Source of the DNA: Palaemon carinicauda
Taxonomy: Eukaryota > Arthropoda > Malacostraca > Decapoda > Palaemonidae
DNA: 64,000 nucleotides
Direction: 5' to 3'
Assembly (NCBI RefSeq): GCF_036898095.1
Contig: NC_090739.1
Coordinates: 59,796,301-59,860,300, forward strand
The position numbers were made by a program, and so were the translations under genes. Shown one piece after another: positions 32,791 through 45,959 of this stretch (position 1 is the first letter of the stretch; every line of letters begins with the position of its first letter). The notes under the pieces are model-generated. The model saw only the letters and a program-made list of their open reading frames with translations. It was not told the DNA's origin and did no database searches.

Positions 32791-33315
32791 CCCTTTTCCC
32801 TCCCCCCTCTGTCCTTTAGTGTCGGCCTAGCCGTCACAACGTTCTTTTGGCCGGTATTCCACAATCATCCCGGCTTGCCGGATTGACTAAGTTGCCGGCC
32901 GGGACCCTATCAGCGGCGGTTGGGTTGCCACCTCGGCCAACTCCCCTTTATGTCCTTCTTTCACCGGAAGCAAATGCCCCAGGGCGAAAGACTGAGCCGG
33001 CCCTGATGGTTGCCGGTTGGAAACCCATTATACTGTTGAGAATTATTCATTCCTCTCTTGGACTGCCATCCACAAACCTTGCAACCGGCAGTATAGCCGG
33101 TGGCAAAAGTTGTGGCTGGATGGAAGCTAGAATCAGATGCATTCCTCCCCTTCCATTAGAACTCTCATTCTGGGAAGGAGACAGTAGGCGGCAGTAGCCC
33201 TCCTACACTTCCAATTACTGTGCTAAATCATAATAATAGGAAATCCTTCTTTCCATTTTTTTTTCTCTCTATCAGTTAGTGCCGCCAGGCACTAGCCTAA
33301 CCCCGGTAGTATACC

Positions 33316-33415
33316 GATAAAACTACAGTATACAACAATACAGTAGCCTGTATAACTACAGTATATAACAATACAGCAGTTATAAAACTACAGTATACAA
33401 TAATACAGTAGTACA
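33316..33415 (+). repeat. TACAGTA-rich triplicated block, B3 leader
   Basis: About three copies of a 30-35 base unit of the form AAACTACAGTATACAACAAT then ACAGTAG. B2 has the counterpart at about 17070-17165. Confidence 0.65.
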
Positions 33416-33837
33416 AGTATTTCTAACATATTCTATGTATCCTTTCACAGTCTATTGTTGGGACCGTATAATATGTTGAGGTGAAATATTCCCTCAACAC
33501 CCTGATGAATCCATTGATTATTGGGACACTTATAAATCACCGTGCAGTATTGATATTCTACAGGTGGAGGAGTTAGTGTAAATATTCACTGACTCCAGCT
33601 CTACGTACGGGAGTTATTCCACTGTGTATTTTTCCTTATAAGGAAATTAAATATTAATATTGACGGAGGTCACAGCAATTGCATTGGAGAGGAAACACAT
33701 GCGTCTTTCCTATTTCCTTTCTAGCTTACTATCCTAAGCTATTAAATATGATATTAAGTATTACTATTTGAGAAGTATGCATTTATATCAATGATATCAA
33801 CAACTCAATACTCATTTCACCTTTTCTTTCCTTACAG

Positions 33838-34486
33838 GAGGAGCCAATGGTGAAGTGTGCAGTTGTTTTCTGCAACCACAAGAGCAAGGACTTTTGTGGG
33901 CATACGATGTGTAGGTCTCATGCCCCCTGCTACATCGTATCTGGATCCCTGAGGTACTGATGACTGAAGGCTTTAGAGAAGAGATCCCTGACACTACAGA
34001 GTCAAAGGATACAGCAAGAGAAACTCTTCAGAGGTGGGTAAGAGGGTTCCAGAAGAACTCTCCGGGACCTTACCTACCTAATGAATCTTTAAGGTGCCTT
34101 CTGTTCCCTAAGGCTTAATCCAGTGCGGTTGTGCCCCAGGTACAGGTCAAGCCTCCCTTCATGCAACTGACAGTGGATGCAGACATTAACAAGGCACTAG
34201 AAGGCATAGACATCCAGCAAGAACTGATGTCGGAGGTGTCTACCGACACCGAAAAGGACCTTCTACAAGAAGACCTTGAAGAAGATGTGGTTCAACCACC
34301 TATGGAGGAAGATGGATCCGTTTCGACGGTAACTGAGGACCCTCAGTTCACCGTGACGGCATATCAACCTGTGCCGTCAACCTCTTCAGCCCCAACTCCC
34401 CAACCGGATGTAAAGGTCGGCAGGAGCGAAGCGCTCCTAGAGTCGATCAAGCAGATGTTGGCAGTGTTCCAGAAGAAACAGCAGGA
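33838..34486 (+). pseudogene. DIRS gag-like protein, B3, part 1 (broken)
   Basis: It starts EEPMVKCAVVFCNHKS with the same Cys/His cluster as A; here an ATG (MVK) lies four codons into the conserved region. The reading breaks after about 37 residues (deletion and TGA near 33960), resumes with RWVRGFQKN, and has another stop in KA-stop-SSAVVPQ near 34117. A 119-residue frame at 34131-34490 covers the acidic linker. It is cut at 34486 by the LINE, with the target duplication AACAGCAGGA at 34477-34486. Confidence 0.8.
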
Positions 34487-34639
34487 TTGATTGATTGATT
34501 TAAAGTTTTCAGGCATCCTGACATCTGGGGTCATTGACGCCGGTAACATTTAACTTATGTATACAAAAATAAAAAATAAATTAAATAAAAAAATAAAAGA
34601 GTATTCAATTAAAATCATAAAAGTTGAATGTTATAAAAG

Positions 34640-37600
34640 TTAAATATTTTTCAGAAGACCTGCTTCTGAAATAAATCTAAAAATGCCACTTGCATGGTAG
34701 GACACATCATTTCCAAGAATCTTGGCAAGGATGAACCTGCCACCCTCACCTCGAGCCTCAAACAAAAATCTATTCCTTAAGTTGTTATAATTGGGGCATT
34801 CGGTCAACAAATGCCTTACTGTTAGAGGTACTAAACAGTCGTCACAATACGGTTGGTGTTGGCCCTTTAGCAGAAACTCGTGTGTCAACCGAGTGTGACC
34901 AATACGGAGACGACAAAGAGACGTCTCCCATTTTCGGGGCATCTTATTATACCTCCAAGGAGATATGTCATTTGTTATCTCTCGCATTTTATTGCCATCT
35001 TGACTATCCCATTGCTGTTGCCATTTATTGCAAACCAATTTCTTGACGTCAGGTAAGAAATCATCACAGGGAATGGGATACCTTCTTGGCAGCAACTCGG
35101 ATGCAGCCTCCTTAGCCAGTGAATCTGCTTTCTCATTCCCAGACACACCTACATGTGCTGGAACCCAACAAAATTGAACTGTTATACCTCTCCGTCCAAT
35201 AATGAAAAGCCATTCTAAAATCTTTAAAACTAGAGGGTTATTAGAATTAAAAACTTCCATAGCTTGAAGGACACTCCTTGCATCACTAAAAATTGTAAAA
35301 TTACCCTCCTTCTCCAACGCTATTTTCTCAATAGCGGTTAATATGCCATACAGTTCGGCAGTAAATATGGAAGCGGTCAGAGGAAGTGCACCTCTACAAT
35401 TAAAACCATTACTATGTACTCCAAATCCAACGCCAGCATCAGATTTGGAGCCATCAGTATAGATAAAAGTTGATCCTCTATGTTCTTTAACATGTTCATT
35501 AAAAAGAGACCTGGCTTCTAGGTCTGACATATTCTTCTTATCTCCAATAAAATATTTACAAAAAGATATCCCCGGTAACTTCCATGGAGGCGTTGATGAT
35601 ACCTTGAATGGAAGTACCTTATTTCTAATTATATCCAGACTATTTAATAATCCTTTCACCCGAAAGCCATAAGGTTGAGGAGATTTTGGGTGCAACTCAA
35701 AGTATGATGCGTGTCTTACAAGGCTTGCAGTCTGAAATGCTAGAGAGTTAGGGAGTCTTTGCAATCTAAACCAATACCAAAGAATGGAAGACATTCGGTA
35801 AAAGTCTAGAGGTAACTCTCCAGCATCAACAAGGAGACTTGGGATAGGTGACGTTTTAAAAGCCCCAGTAGACAATCTAATACCTGCATGATGTATCGAG
35901 TCTAATATTTTTAACCGGCTTGGGGTGGCTGAAGAATATACCTCACAACCATACCTAATTTTGGAAAAAATCAAGGCCTTGTATAATTTTAAAATAGTAT
36001 TGCGGTCTGCCCCCCACGATGTATGGGACAATACTTTTAAGATATTCAGAGTTTCAACACATTTAGCTTTTAATGCTTTTAAGTGAGAAACCCATGTCAG
36101 CCTACAATCAAATATCAAACCTAAAAATTTAGCTTCTCTTGCACATGGTATCCGTTGACCTTTAATGTATATATCCGGGTCTGGATGTACTCCCCGGATA
36201 CGACAAAAATGGACAACGGTAGTTTTACTTGTCGAGAACTTAAATCCATTCATGTCAGCCCACTGGATAATTTTATCAATAGAGAGTTGGATTTTTCTCT
36301 CAACCATTGCCATTCTGGTGCCAGCAAATGATATTGAGAGATCATCCACAAATAATGTTGAGAGAACATCCTGGGGAATGGCTGAGGATATCCCATTAAT
36401 TGCTAGTGCAAAAAGCGTTACACTCAGCACACTACCCTGAGGAACTCTTTCTTCCTGGCACTTACTCTCAGACAGAGTTTCCCCAACTCTCACTTGAAAA
36501 ACTCTACGTGAAAGAAATGCCTGGATAAATAGTGGCAGCTCTCCTCTCAATCCCAATTCATGAATTGTTTTAAATATACCATATCTCCATGTGGTGACAT
36601 ATGCCTTTTCAAGGTCAAAAAATACTGTAACATGGTGATGTTTGGAAGCAAAGGCTTCACAAATAGAAGACTCTAGTCGTATCAACACATCAGTCGTTGA
36701 GTGCATTTTTCGGAATCTACATTGAATCGGTGATAAAATACCTTTCTTTTCAAGGTACCACATCAGCCTTGCATTGACCATCTTCTCCATGATTTTACAT
36801 AAACAAGATGTCAATGCAATAGGACGATAGTTTGCTGCTAAAAACTTGTCTTTACCGGGTTTTAAAAAGGCTAAAATAATGGCTAGTTCCCAAACACTTG
36901 GGTAACTATGATCATGCCATATTCTATTAATAATACTTAATATAAATAGCTTTGTATTAAAATGTACATGTTTAATCATTGCATATGGAATTCCATCGGG
37001 TCCAGGGGCTGTATCATTGCAATGAGCAAGTGCGGAATCAAATTCTCTTTCAGTGAAAGGAGAATTATACGACTCTTCCCTTCTTGTTGCAAAATTTAAA
37101 ATTTTCTTTTCTTCAGTGCTCCTATACTGGTGACCAGGGGCTCCTTCACACTTGCTGGATACTTTTGAAAAATGATTAGCCAGGGCATTGCTAACATCAT
37201 TTGCTTCAGTTACATACTGGCCATTCACCTTCAACACTGGTGGTGGGTTGGGGGTGAATTTGCCAGCTATCTTTTTTACTTTCCTCCACACAGAAGATGG
37301 TGGTGTTCTACTGTTAATGGAGGAAACAAAAGACATCCATGACTGGCGCCTTGCTTCTTTCATGGCACGACGGAACTGTGCTCTACATTTCTTGTACATA
37401 ATTAAATTCTCATCAGTTCTGCGTCTACGCAATCGTGTTAAAGATCTTCTTGTGGTTCTGTGGAGGGCAGTTAGTTCTGAAGACCACCACGGGACTGGTC
37501 GTCGTTTGAATAACCCTGTTGTTTTTGGAATTGAATTGACTCCTGCTGTATGGAGAGTTCCATTCAGTAAGTCTATGGCATCATCGATATTTTCAACTTG

Positions 37601-38329
37601 TCCTGCATCCCCCTCAACTTTGCTTAGCTTACGAAATTTAACCCAGTCCGCCTTGTCAAGATTCCATCGTGGCGATCCCTGTAAAGGTGGACCATTGTTG
37701 GTGTTTATAATGATTGGTGCGTGATCACTAGTATGCCAATCATCTAATGTTCTCCAATCGAAGTCGAGAAGGCAATTAGAGCTTACGATTGATAGGTCAA
37801 TACATGACAAGGTACCTGTCTGGACATGAAAGTGTGTGGGCTCTCCTGTATTAAGGAGTCCCACATCTTCATTTTCCACAATTGACGATATGATATTTCC
37901 CCTCGTGTTTCCTAAAACATCACCCCACAAAGGATGTCTACCATTCAAATCTCCAAGTAAAAGAAAAGGTTGAGGGAGTTGTTGAATCACCTCCACTAAG
38001 TTGTCATACAAAATGTTATCATTTGGAGGCAAGTACAGAGAACAAATTGTATATTTTCGCCCTATGTCGATCTGTACAACCACTGCCTGCAGAGGTGTAC
38101 GAATAGACAGAGAAACTTGGGGAACATCTCGACGAACGTATATGAGACTTCCGCCATGGCTCCCAACTTGGTGATCATATGGTGTCCTATAACTAATGTA
38201 TTCGCGAGGACAAGGGGTATTATGATCAAGTTTGCTCTCCTGTAGACAAATAATTATGGGGGAATGCTCATGAATAAGGAGCTTAAGTTCTTCATATTTG
38301 GCCCTTAAACCCTGACAATTCCATTGCAA
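34640..38329 (-). CDS. LINE ORF2: endonuclease, reverse transcriptase, RNase H
   Basis: 1229 residues, open throughout. It would nick the target and copy element RNA in place. Residues 1-230 are the APE-type endonuclease (CLQESKL, LLGDLNGRHPLWG, SDHAPIII). RT spans about 440-700: YRPIALTSCLCKIMEK, VFFDLEKAY and FVDD with D662 and D663. RNase H is at about 955-1090: YTDGSKS with D959, FTAELYGI, FSDARS and NEKADSLAKEA. A Cys/His-containing tail includes YCDDCLVPLTVRHLLTECP. Two substitutions stand out: the second Asp of AYD in RT motif A is Val, and the usual Gly of the G-F-R-K motif is Arg. The true start may lie a few codons upstream, as the first residues resemble mid-family sequence; ORF1 overlaps by 38 bases. 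Confidence 0.92.
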   Translation of the reverse strand: MQWNCQGLRAKYEELKLLIHEHSPIIICLQESKLDHNTPCPREYISYRTPYDHQVGSHGGSLIYVRRDVPQVSLSIRTPLQAVVVQIDIGRKYTICSLYLPPNDNILYDNLVEVIQQLPQPFLLLGDLNGRHPLWGDVLGNTRGNIISSIVENEDVGLLNTGEPTHFHVQTGTLSCIDLSIVSSNCLLDFDWRTLDDWHTSDHAPIIINTNNGPPLQGSPRWNLDKADWVKFRKLSKVEGDAGQVENIDDAIDLLNGTLHTAGVNSIPKTTGLFKRRPVPWWSSELTALHRTTRRSLTRLRRRRTDENLIMYKKCRAQFRRAMKEARRQSWMSFVSSINSRTPPSSVWRKVKKIAGKFTPNPPPVLKVNGQYVTEANDVSNALANHFSKVSSKCEGAPGHQYRSTEEKKILNFATRREESYNSPFTEREFDSALAHCNDTAPGPDGIPYAMIKHVHFNTKLFILSIINRIWHDHSYPSVWELAIILAFLKPGKDKFLAANYRPIALTSCLCKIMEKMVNARLMWYLEKKGILSPIQCRFRKMHSTTDVLIRLESSICEAFASKHHHVTVFFDLEKAYVTTWRYGIFKTIHELGLRGELPLFIQAFLSRRVFQVRVGETLSESKCQEERVPQGSVLSVTLFALAINGISSAIPQDVLSTLFVDDLSISFAGTRMAMVERKIQLSIDKIIQWADMNGFKFSTSKTTVVHFCRIRGVHPDPDIYIKGQRIPCAREAKFLGLIFDCRLTWVSHLKALKAKCVETLNILKVLSHTSWGADRNTILKLYKALIFSKIRYGCEVYSSATPSRLKILDSIHHAGIRLSTGAFKTSPIPSLLVDAGELPLDFYRMSSILWYWFRLQRLPNSLAFQTASLVRHASYFELHPKSPQPYGFRVKGLLNSLDIIRNKVLPFKVSSTPPWKLPGISFCKYFIGDKKNMSDLEARSLFNEHVKEHRGSTFIYTDGSKSDAGVGFGVHSNGFNCRGALPLTASIFTAELYGILTAIEKIALEKEGNFTIFSDARSVLQAMEVFNSNNPLVLKILEWLFIIGRRGITVQFCWVPAHVGVSGNEKADSLAKEAASELLPRRYPIPCDDFLPDVKKLVCNKWQQQWDSQDGNKMREITNDISPWRYNKMPRKWETSLCRLRIGHTRLTHEFLLKGQHQPYCDDCLVPLTVRHLLTECPNYNNLRNRFLFEARGEGGRFILAKILGNDVSYHASGIFRFISEAGLLKNI

Positions 38330-40172
38330 AATGGAGGAAAAAACTATGGTTTATAATTTGGTAGTATAATTTGGTAGACTCCTTGGATGGAGTCTTCCCA
38401 TTAGCAGTTTTTGATTTAACACTATTTTTAGGTGGTTTTATTAAAGAGGGTCTTGATAGATTGGGTTTAGAATTTATGATTTTCTTTTTGTCTTTTTGAT
38501 CTGATTGTTGAGGAGGTTGGTGGACCTCCACTTGAATTTCCGATTTATTTAAATTGACTTCCAGATCAGAAATATCAACAGACAGATCATCATATTTATT
38601 TGACGTCGTAATTTTGATATTTCTTATGGAAGGGGGCGAGAGAGATGGAGGTCTCTCTCTTTTCCGATTTGTAGGTTTTGAGCTACCAGGTTTTTGCACC
38701 TTCCCCAATACAGGTGCTCCTGGTAACTTGGTGTCAGGTGGCATCTCCATCAAATCAGGCAAGGACATGGCCTGGGAGAGGTTAGTACTATTGTTGGTAA
38801 TGGGGGACGAAGGCTGTACAGAAATGGGCAATGACCCATTTTTAATACGCTGTGGCAAAGCCTCAGAAGGCAATATGATTACCTTGTCATGCAGTACTTT
38901 ATTATCAGAGGTTGTATTTCTTTTCTTAGGATTACTGGCAGTGCTAGGTGGGGTTGCTGTCTCCTGTGGTAAATTTACCTTTGATTTTAAGGCCTTTGCA
39001 TAGCTGGTTGATTTATTCAACAGTCTTTTTGCATGTCCCACACTTATGTGTTCTAAACTTGATTTGTTTAGGGCAGCTTCCTCCAACTTGTACAGTTCGC
39101 ATCTCCTATCAGTTGATTTATGATTCAAATTGCAATTTGAACACCTGGCCTCAAGTGTACATTCTCCATGATAAGTTTTGGAGCAAATACCACACATTTT
39201 TCCATTTTTGCAAACCTTGGATGGGTGTCCAAATTTAAAACAATTAAAACATTGCAGGGGCTTTTGTTTGAAAGGCCGAACTTTAATCCTTTCATTTTCA
39301 ATAAAAATATGGAAAGGTACATCAGCATCCTGGAAAGTAAGTATAATCATTGAAGTTCCAGGAACCTTATGCACTTTCCATACATTTAATGGACACATAG
39401 AAAGTATCTCCTCCTCTGTAAATTCGTATAGGTCCTTATTAAAGACCACTCCCCTTCCATAACTAAAATTTAGATGAGGTTTCATTTCCAATGTAATTTC
39501 ATCACTGCCTGTCTGTAAGTTAGACAGTATTGCAGACTGAGTCGAAGATTTGAGATAACTGTTCTTCCCAAAACGAGATATATCTCCAAGTGCTATGGTT
39601 CCTACTTTTTTTTTGGATAAACTTACATATCTTAAAATAATTCCCTATTATCCCTTTAGGTTCAGCTAAGAGCCACATTGGTGGTTTGGGTTTTCTCTGT
39701 GAAGGCATGGGTACATTTCTATCTTTTTCAAACCAATCAGCAGGTTTGTACACATCCAATTCCTTTGGGACCTTATCACAAAGAGCTCCCATGATGTTCA
39801 ATTCGTTAATTTTGATACTACTAATATTACTTATGGCATTAAACGCTTCATCATGACTTTCAAAAGATATCCAAGAGTCCCATTTTTCATCTCCAAGTCG
39901 CATCCTTATTTCTTTTATCAATCCATAGCACTCAAATGCTCTGTATATATATCATCATAATTTGTCTCTAATGGGATTTGGGAAACATAAAGGAATCGTA
40001 GTTTCCCTGTGTTACCCAAATTGCTAGATTTTTTAACATCAGTAGAGTGGTCCTTTTTAGTTCGAAGGTCGTCAACAGAGTTTTCCTTAATTACAGTAGC
40101 AGAAGTCGTCAACAGTGCCGGGGGGGAGTCAGCAAATCCAGGGGATGGGGAGTCAGTATTTGAAGGGTCCAT
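38292..40172 (-). pseudogene. LINE ORF1, RNA-binding gag-like protein (frameshifted)
   Basis: Three consecutive frames at 40172-39918, 39921-39520 and 39491-38292 together cover about 600 residues. The first two resemble an RNA-recognition fold (LRFLYVSQIP, WDSWISFESHDEAFNAI), and the third has three zinc knuckles (CFNCFKFGHPSKVC, CGICSKTYHGEC, CSNCNLNHKSTDRRC) followed by a Lys/Ser/Pro-rich tail. Binding of LINE RNA is the family role. Two frame changes, near 39920 and 39500, break it, unless they are sequencing errors in homopolymers (a T9 run lies near 39610). Confidence 0.82.
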
Positions 40173-41105
<933 letters not shown>

Positions 41106-41776
41106 AACAGCAGGAGATAAATAAAGATCTCAAAGAGACGACGAAAGAGGTAAGGGAGGGGAAACGCCCTGGCGCTTCCAGAGGCTTTGCGAAGCCCCTT
41201 AGAGTATCTGACCTACCTCACTGCTCCGAAACCAACCCCTGGAGGTACACGGAGCATAAGCCCATGATGAATGGGCAGCTCTATATCTCGAAGAAGTTGG
41301 GGGCCAAACCCCTTGAAGATCTCCAATTCTGGCCCAGCTTTTCAGCATACCCAGATTGTTACGAGAGACTGCGGGATGAACCAGCATCTCGTGAGAAGAC
41401 GGTACCGAAGGAAGTCATTGTCTTCGAGCATGACAAGGCACAGGCTATCCTATCCAAGACCCTAAAAGGAGCCAGATATACCAACTCCAAAGTCTCAGCA
41501 TTGAGCAAGAGGCATCCAACCTTCATTGCTCCTTCCTCCAGAGCTTTTCCTTTTCGGTGAAAGCCCTTGACTGTGTCATGAGAGCAGTCGATGAGGGCAA
41601 ACCATTTCCCAGTCCTAGAGGAATGTAAACCATTATCTCTAGCCATGCCTACCTACGAGGAGAAGTGGAACGAAGTTCATCTAACCTTCTCCGTCTCCAA
41701 GTTGGATCCGGATATAGCAGGGCAGCAGTTCAATGAGAACCTTCCAAAGCTGCTGAAGCATCTTTTGAGAAGGGAA
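41106..41776 (+). pseudogene. DIRS gag-like protein, B3, part 2 (broken)
   Basis: It continues part 1 after the LINE: KPLRVSDLPHCSETNPWRY, LEDLQFWPSFSAYPDCY, VHLTFSVSKLDPDIAGQQF, ending LLRRE at the G1 LTR. A one-base loss near 41554 (shared with the copy at 55958-56627) and an extra T near 41605 (this copy only) shift the frame. It is the same protein region as A gag residues about 225-440. Confidence 0.85.
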
Positions 41777-42096
41777 TGTGGCAGGATGTTGCAAAACAAC
41801 CCCCACACCCTTTAATCACACTACCAGAAAATTGTCCCACAACACAAACTTTCCTCTTACTTTATCAACTGGACTCTTGGACAGAAGGAAAATTGAAACA
41901 AAACATAATCTTACTAACTATATTCCTTAAAACTAAATTATCACTTAATTCTAGAATCATAACAACCAAACTTGAGATATTAATATAAACAACATAAAAA
42001 AAGCTTAACATACAAAATAAATAAAAATGCCACATTCATATAAACCCGGAGAAAAAATATCAAAACCTAAAACTAAGATCCACCACAACCAAATAT

Positions 42097-42162
<66 letters not shown>

Positions 42163-42802
42163 ACACCAATATAGTCGTCCACACACTGCCAACTGTCTTT
42201 AATGGCAAACTACCACAGCTCTGTGGGTAACACTACAGCAAGGGCCAAGGTGCCATAGCTGCCTCCCTAATTGGGGTCGTAATCATCGTCGTCATCATCG
42301 TCATCATCATCATCATCAATAACAGCAATCAAAATTCATTCGGTCCGGGTCATCAACATTTAACTAAATCTGAACAGTCGTATCCAGTTCCGTGTTATAA
42401 GCTAGGTCGTCAATCAATATTCAAAATATAAGCTCTCCAAAGGAGGAATCACGGCCTGCCAAAATGAAAAAAGAAAAACACTTACGAACACTCCTAACTA
42501 ACTGAACTATCGCACTATAATCAAAGATAAATAATAAATTGTTCCTATCATTCACGATCACGACAAGCAAAGATAAACAAAACTGTACTTACTTTTTTAA
42601 ATAAATAAACACTTCCACGCTGGTAAAATGATAATGACGTAAATCCAGCATTCAAATCACAAGAACTGACGCTTACAGTAGTCAAATCAAAATAAGCATT
42701 CACCCAAGACATTCACCACTGTTGTAACCTAACTAAAAACATAAACAAACAATCTCATTTACACCAACAGACTTTCTCACCACAAACAATCGATACACTA
42801 AC

Positions 42803-42878
<76 letters not shown>

Positions 42879-42928
42879 GATTTGGCAAAAAACAAAAATA
42901 AAAATAAAACAAGAATAAATCCTCCACA
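41777..42928 (-). repeat. 3' LTR of Gypsy element G1, first copy
   Basis: It begins TGTGGCAGGATGTTGCAAAAC and ends CCTCCACA on plus. It matches 56628-57791 almost exactly and 60087-61241 closely. It contains (TA)n (42100-42159), (ATC)n (about 42287-42317) and (CT)n (42808-42876) arrays. The flank GGAA at 41773-41776 is the target duplication with 61242-61245. In element sense a purine tract AAAGTAAGGGGGGAGGAA directly precedes it. Confidence 0.9.
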
Positions 42929-43970
42929 TTCCTCCCCCCTTACTTTGCCAAATCCTACTACATTTTCACACAACCACTTACAGTATTTTTTTCATTACCC
43001 AGTCGCAGTCGGGAATGGGACCTCTACTCCGAGTAACTGGGCCTCCATATACTCTCTCATTCACTTCTTCCTTATCACAATCATTCGCTACATTAACACT
43101 ATTCCTATCTAAATCCCTATCATCTAATATATCATGTACAATCATATCTACCTCGTTCTCATCTGGCCCTAAAATTACACTAATTTCTGTAAACAGTTCG
43201 TCCATTTCATCAAAAACATTCTCAACTTTAGCAAAAGATTCATTCATGTTACTTATCATTCTTCCTATCTCTCATTCTCGCATTCGTCATCCTTTCTTTT
43301 ACATCATCTAAGGAGAAGCCACACACACTATAGGTATCATTCATACTCAGCCATGATTTATCTGTATTAATACATTTATCTTCCATACACACTTGCACAT
43401 TTACACCCTTGTCATACTTATTTCTATTCTCACTTTTACTTATAAAATTTCTTCCTTTTCATATATTCTACTAACACCAACTGTTTACCTTCCAGACCTA
43501 ATTCCTCATACATACTAGGTTCACACTTGTTCCTTTTCAACCATTTACTCATCCCATTCTCTTGGATATACTCAGGTACCTCCTTCCATTTACGCAACTA
43601 GTTGTGGTGTACCCTAACTCTTTCCACACTACCATCCACACACAACTTGCCCAAAACATAACTTAATCCACTCGAACCAACTTCTAACACCTCATATGGA
43701 CCTTCAAACTTATCACGCACCTTATTTACATTCATTCTACCCTTTTCAATTACTTCTTTCATCACTCTCTCACCAATGTTAAAGCTTTCAAACCTCTCAT
43801 TTGCTTTCCCCCACACATCTCTATCATCCTCCGACACACCCAACCTCGGTCTTACTATCTTCTCAAAATTCAACACAAACTTACATGGTGACATACCCGT
43901 ACTCTTATGCACTGTTACATTATAAGCCCACAACGCTCTACCAACATACAAATCTCAATCATTATCACAT
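42929..43970 (-). pseudogene. G1 integrase C-terminal part and pol tail, first copy (broken)
   Basis: In element sense: ALWAYNVTVHKSTGMSPCKFV, then the GPY/F module KVRDKFEGPYEVLEVG (43951-43598), a TAG stop after VHHN, and an acidic tail ending VTRSRGPIPDC. A deletion of about 35 bases near 43451, relative to the second copy, shifts the frame inside the tail. G2 begins at 43974 and separates this from the integrase core. Confidence 0.8.
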
Positions 43971-43973
43971 GTA

Positions 43974-44438
43974 TTGGCGTGCTACTGTTATAAGCACACA
44001 TTGAGTAAGTGTTGTTTCAGATGTATGTAAATGGATAACTGAATACATCTTAATAGTTTTTGAGTATTTATTCTATAAAAACAACAGAGTTAAACATCTC
44101 CATCACTGGAGGAAGCTGGGTTGGTCCAGATGACCAATTCTGGTGAAGTATAGATATGAACTGACTAAATTATCGATATCACAGATATCGTATGCTTAGT
44201 TTATTTTAGACACGTCACAAACTCGGAAGACACCTGCATCCGGTGACGTCACAAACTTTCACACGCTGAGACAATGTGTTGACGTTTAAGAAGAATGTCA
44301 AATTGCTGAGATTTGCATTGTATGTCCTGTTTACGATTTGAATGACTACAGCAAATCCCAGGGTTAGCTCCTCCAACCAACATGACATATTACGTCATTT
44401 GTTTTAAACATGTAATATTAACTATTCTAATCATTACA
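43974..44438 (-). repeat. 3' LTR of G2 (465 bp)
   Basis: It runs TTGGCGTGCTACTG to CTAATCATTACA on plus. It is near-identical to the solo LTR at 58871-59335 and to the truncated 5' LTR at 55296-55577. The left flank is CATGTA. Confidence 0.9.
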
Positions 44439-44842
44439 TTAGCTCGGCCAGCTATCTCAATTTCTTTTTTTTTTTTACAAAAATTTAACAACAAGCCAAA
44501 ACATGGTTATTAGGTGTGACTGTACATACGTATTATTCTTTGTTTAACTTTAGCCATAATCAACCGAGGACGAATGTCCAAATAGGCACATTAAAAAATA
44601 ATAACAATAATGCATATAAAAAAGATATTACCAAAGCAAAAAGAAAAATGCATGATAAAACCAAGATCATATATATGGTACATTGCTAGCAAATGATTAT
44701 ATGGTACCAAAAAAAAAAAACTTCTGACTTACATATGATTCGGTAACTTGATAAAGAATAATTGTTACCTTTGTCAGAAACAAAATACTCAATTTTTAGT
44801 GCACAAACACGAATTCCTGGTACGTACACGTACCACGGTTTC

Positions 44843-44910
<68 letters not shown>

Positions 44911-45186
44911 CTGATATATTTTATTAGATGCCCATAGATTCTGTTATATATTTTATTTTTTTTTTCTCTTTTCTTTTTTAACATTCCGGCTTATATATTT
45001 TTACTAGATGCCGAGAGAAAAAATTATTTATATCTTTTTTTTTTTTTTTTTTAAATGTTGTTTTAAATGTATTTTTAACAATGCAAATGTAGAAAATTTC
45101 TTTAATTACATATTACTAGCGTACTAATCAGCTTTTCATACAAACTCTTCCCGACAAGTTACTCCTTTAGCGAATGAGGTGGCCAC
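44439..45186 (-). other. G2 3' region between envelope and LTR
   Basis: AT-rich, with poly-T and poly-A runs and a (TA)n array at 44847-44907. No gene is seen. Confidence 0.6.
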
Positions 45187-45735
45187 TCAAACAGCTTTGA
45201 ACTGAATCAAATAGGGCGTATTGTTGGGGCTAGGCAAATCTTTCCTTTTTAGCTGCTTGCTGTGCCGTAACCTACGCCAAACAAGGATGTTCACGGCGAT
45301 AAATATCACCACCGTGATACACAAACCAGCTAGTAGTATGGGGTGAAGAATTTCCTTATAAGTCGGTGACAGGTGGTCCATTTCGGTTATTTTCATCAAC
45401 CGCTTGGCAAATTGTCCGTTGTACGGGAGAGGAAGTGCTGGCATTGTAGAGGTCCACGTGAAGTTCGCGAAGTAGGCTCGTTCTCTGATGATTGTCCGTA
45501 GACCAGTCACCATGGAATTCGGGGAAGTCCCGACACAACCATCTGCTGCGACGAAGATATGGGTGAAGGACGTGGATCCGTCAGGGCATGATACATTGAA
45601 GCCGTCCTTGTCGTATCGTATCCATGAGCCATTATTCAGTCTGCAATTGAACTCATTATTGTCAAAGGGATAAAGCTTATCCAGACAATTTTCACTTGTA
45701 TGGGAGAGAGCACCGTCTAGCACTATACCTAACTC
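45187..45735 (-). pseudogene. G2 envelope protein, C-terminal part
   Basis: It follows the hAT insertion in element sense. It shows a Cys-containing ectodomain stretch (WIRYDKDGFNVSC), a hydrophobic membrane segment of about 22 residues (LLAGLCITVVIFIAVNILVW) near residues 130-150 of the frame, and a short basic tail. It would anchor the envelope in the membrane. The TSD CCTAACTC (45728-45735) marks the break; the matching N-terminal part ends at 48351. Confidence 0.8.
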
Positions 45736-45959
45736 CAGGGCCGGATTAAGAAGTCTCCGGGCCCTAGGCTATTCAGGTTGGCGGGGCCCCTTTGAGTTAC
45801 GGGTAAGCGAAGCAACCCCTTCCAGCTTGGGGGTGGGGTGGGGGGTGTCCGTGTGAGCCTGTTTAAGGTCTAATTAAATACATTCTGGCTATTTAGATTA
45901 AATTTAATAGGGAAAGTACATCAAGGCAACCAAAACCATTTACCAACAGCCATTATAAC

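Larger units (their letters stand above)
32121..33837 (+). other. B3 leader, part after element A
   Basis: Non-coding leader, homologous to 16654-18330 of B2 in inverted orientation. It holds the 152 bp repeats, the TACAGTA repeats and a splice-acceptor-like tract (CTTTTCTTTCCTTACAG) at 33821-33837. Frames on the minus strand at 32423-32864 follow the 152 bp repeats. Confidence 0.7.

Noticed and set aside
37188..37724. 178-residue plus-strand open frame within the LINE
   Set aside because: Antisense shadow of ORF2; no domain and no support.
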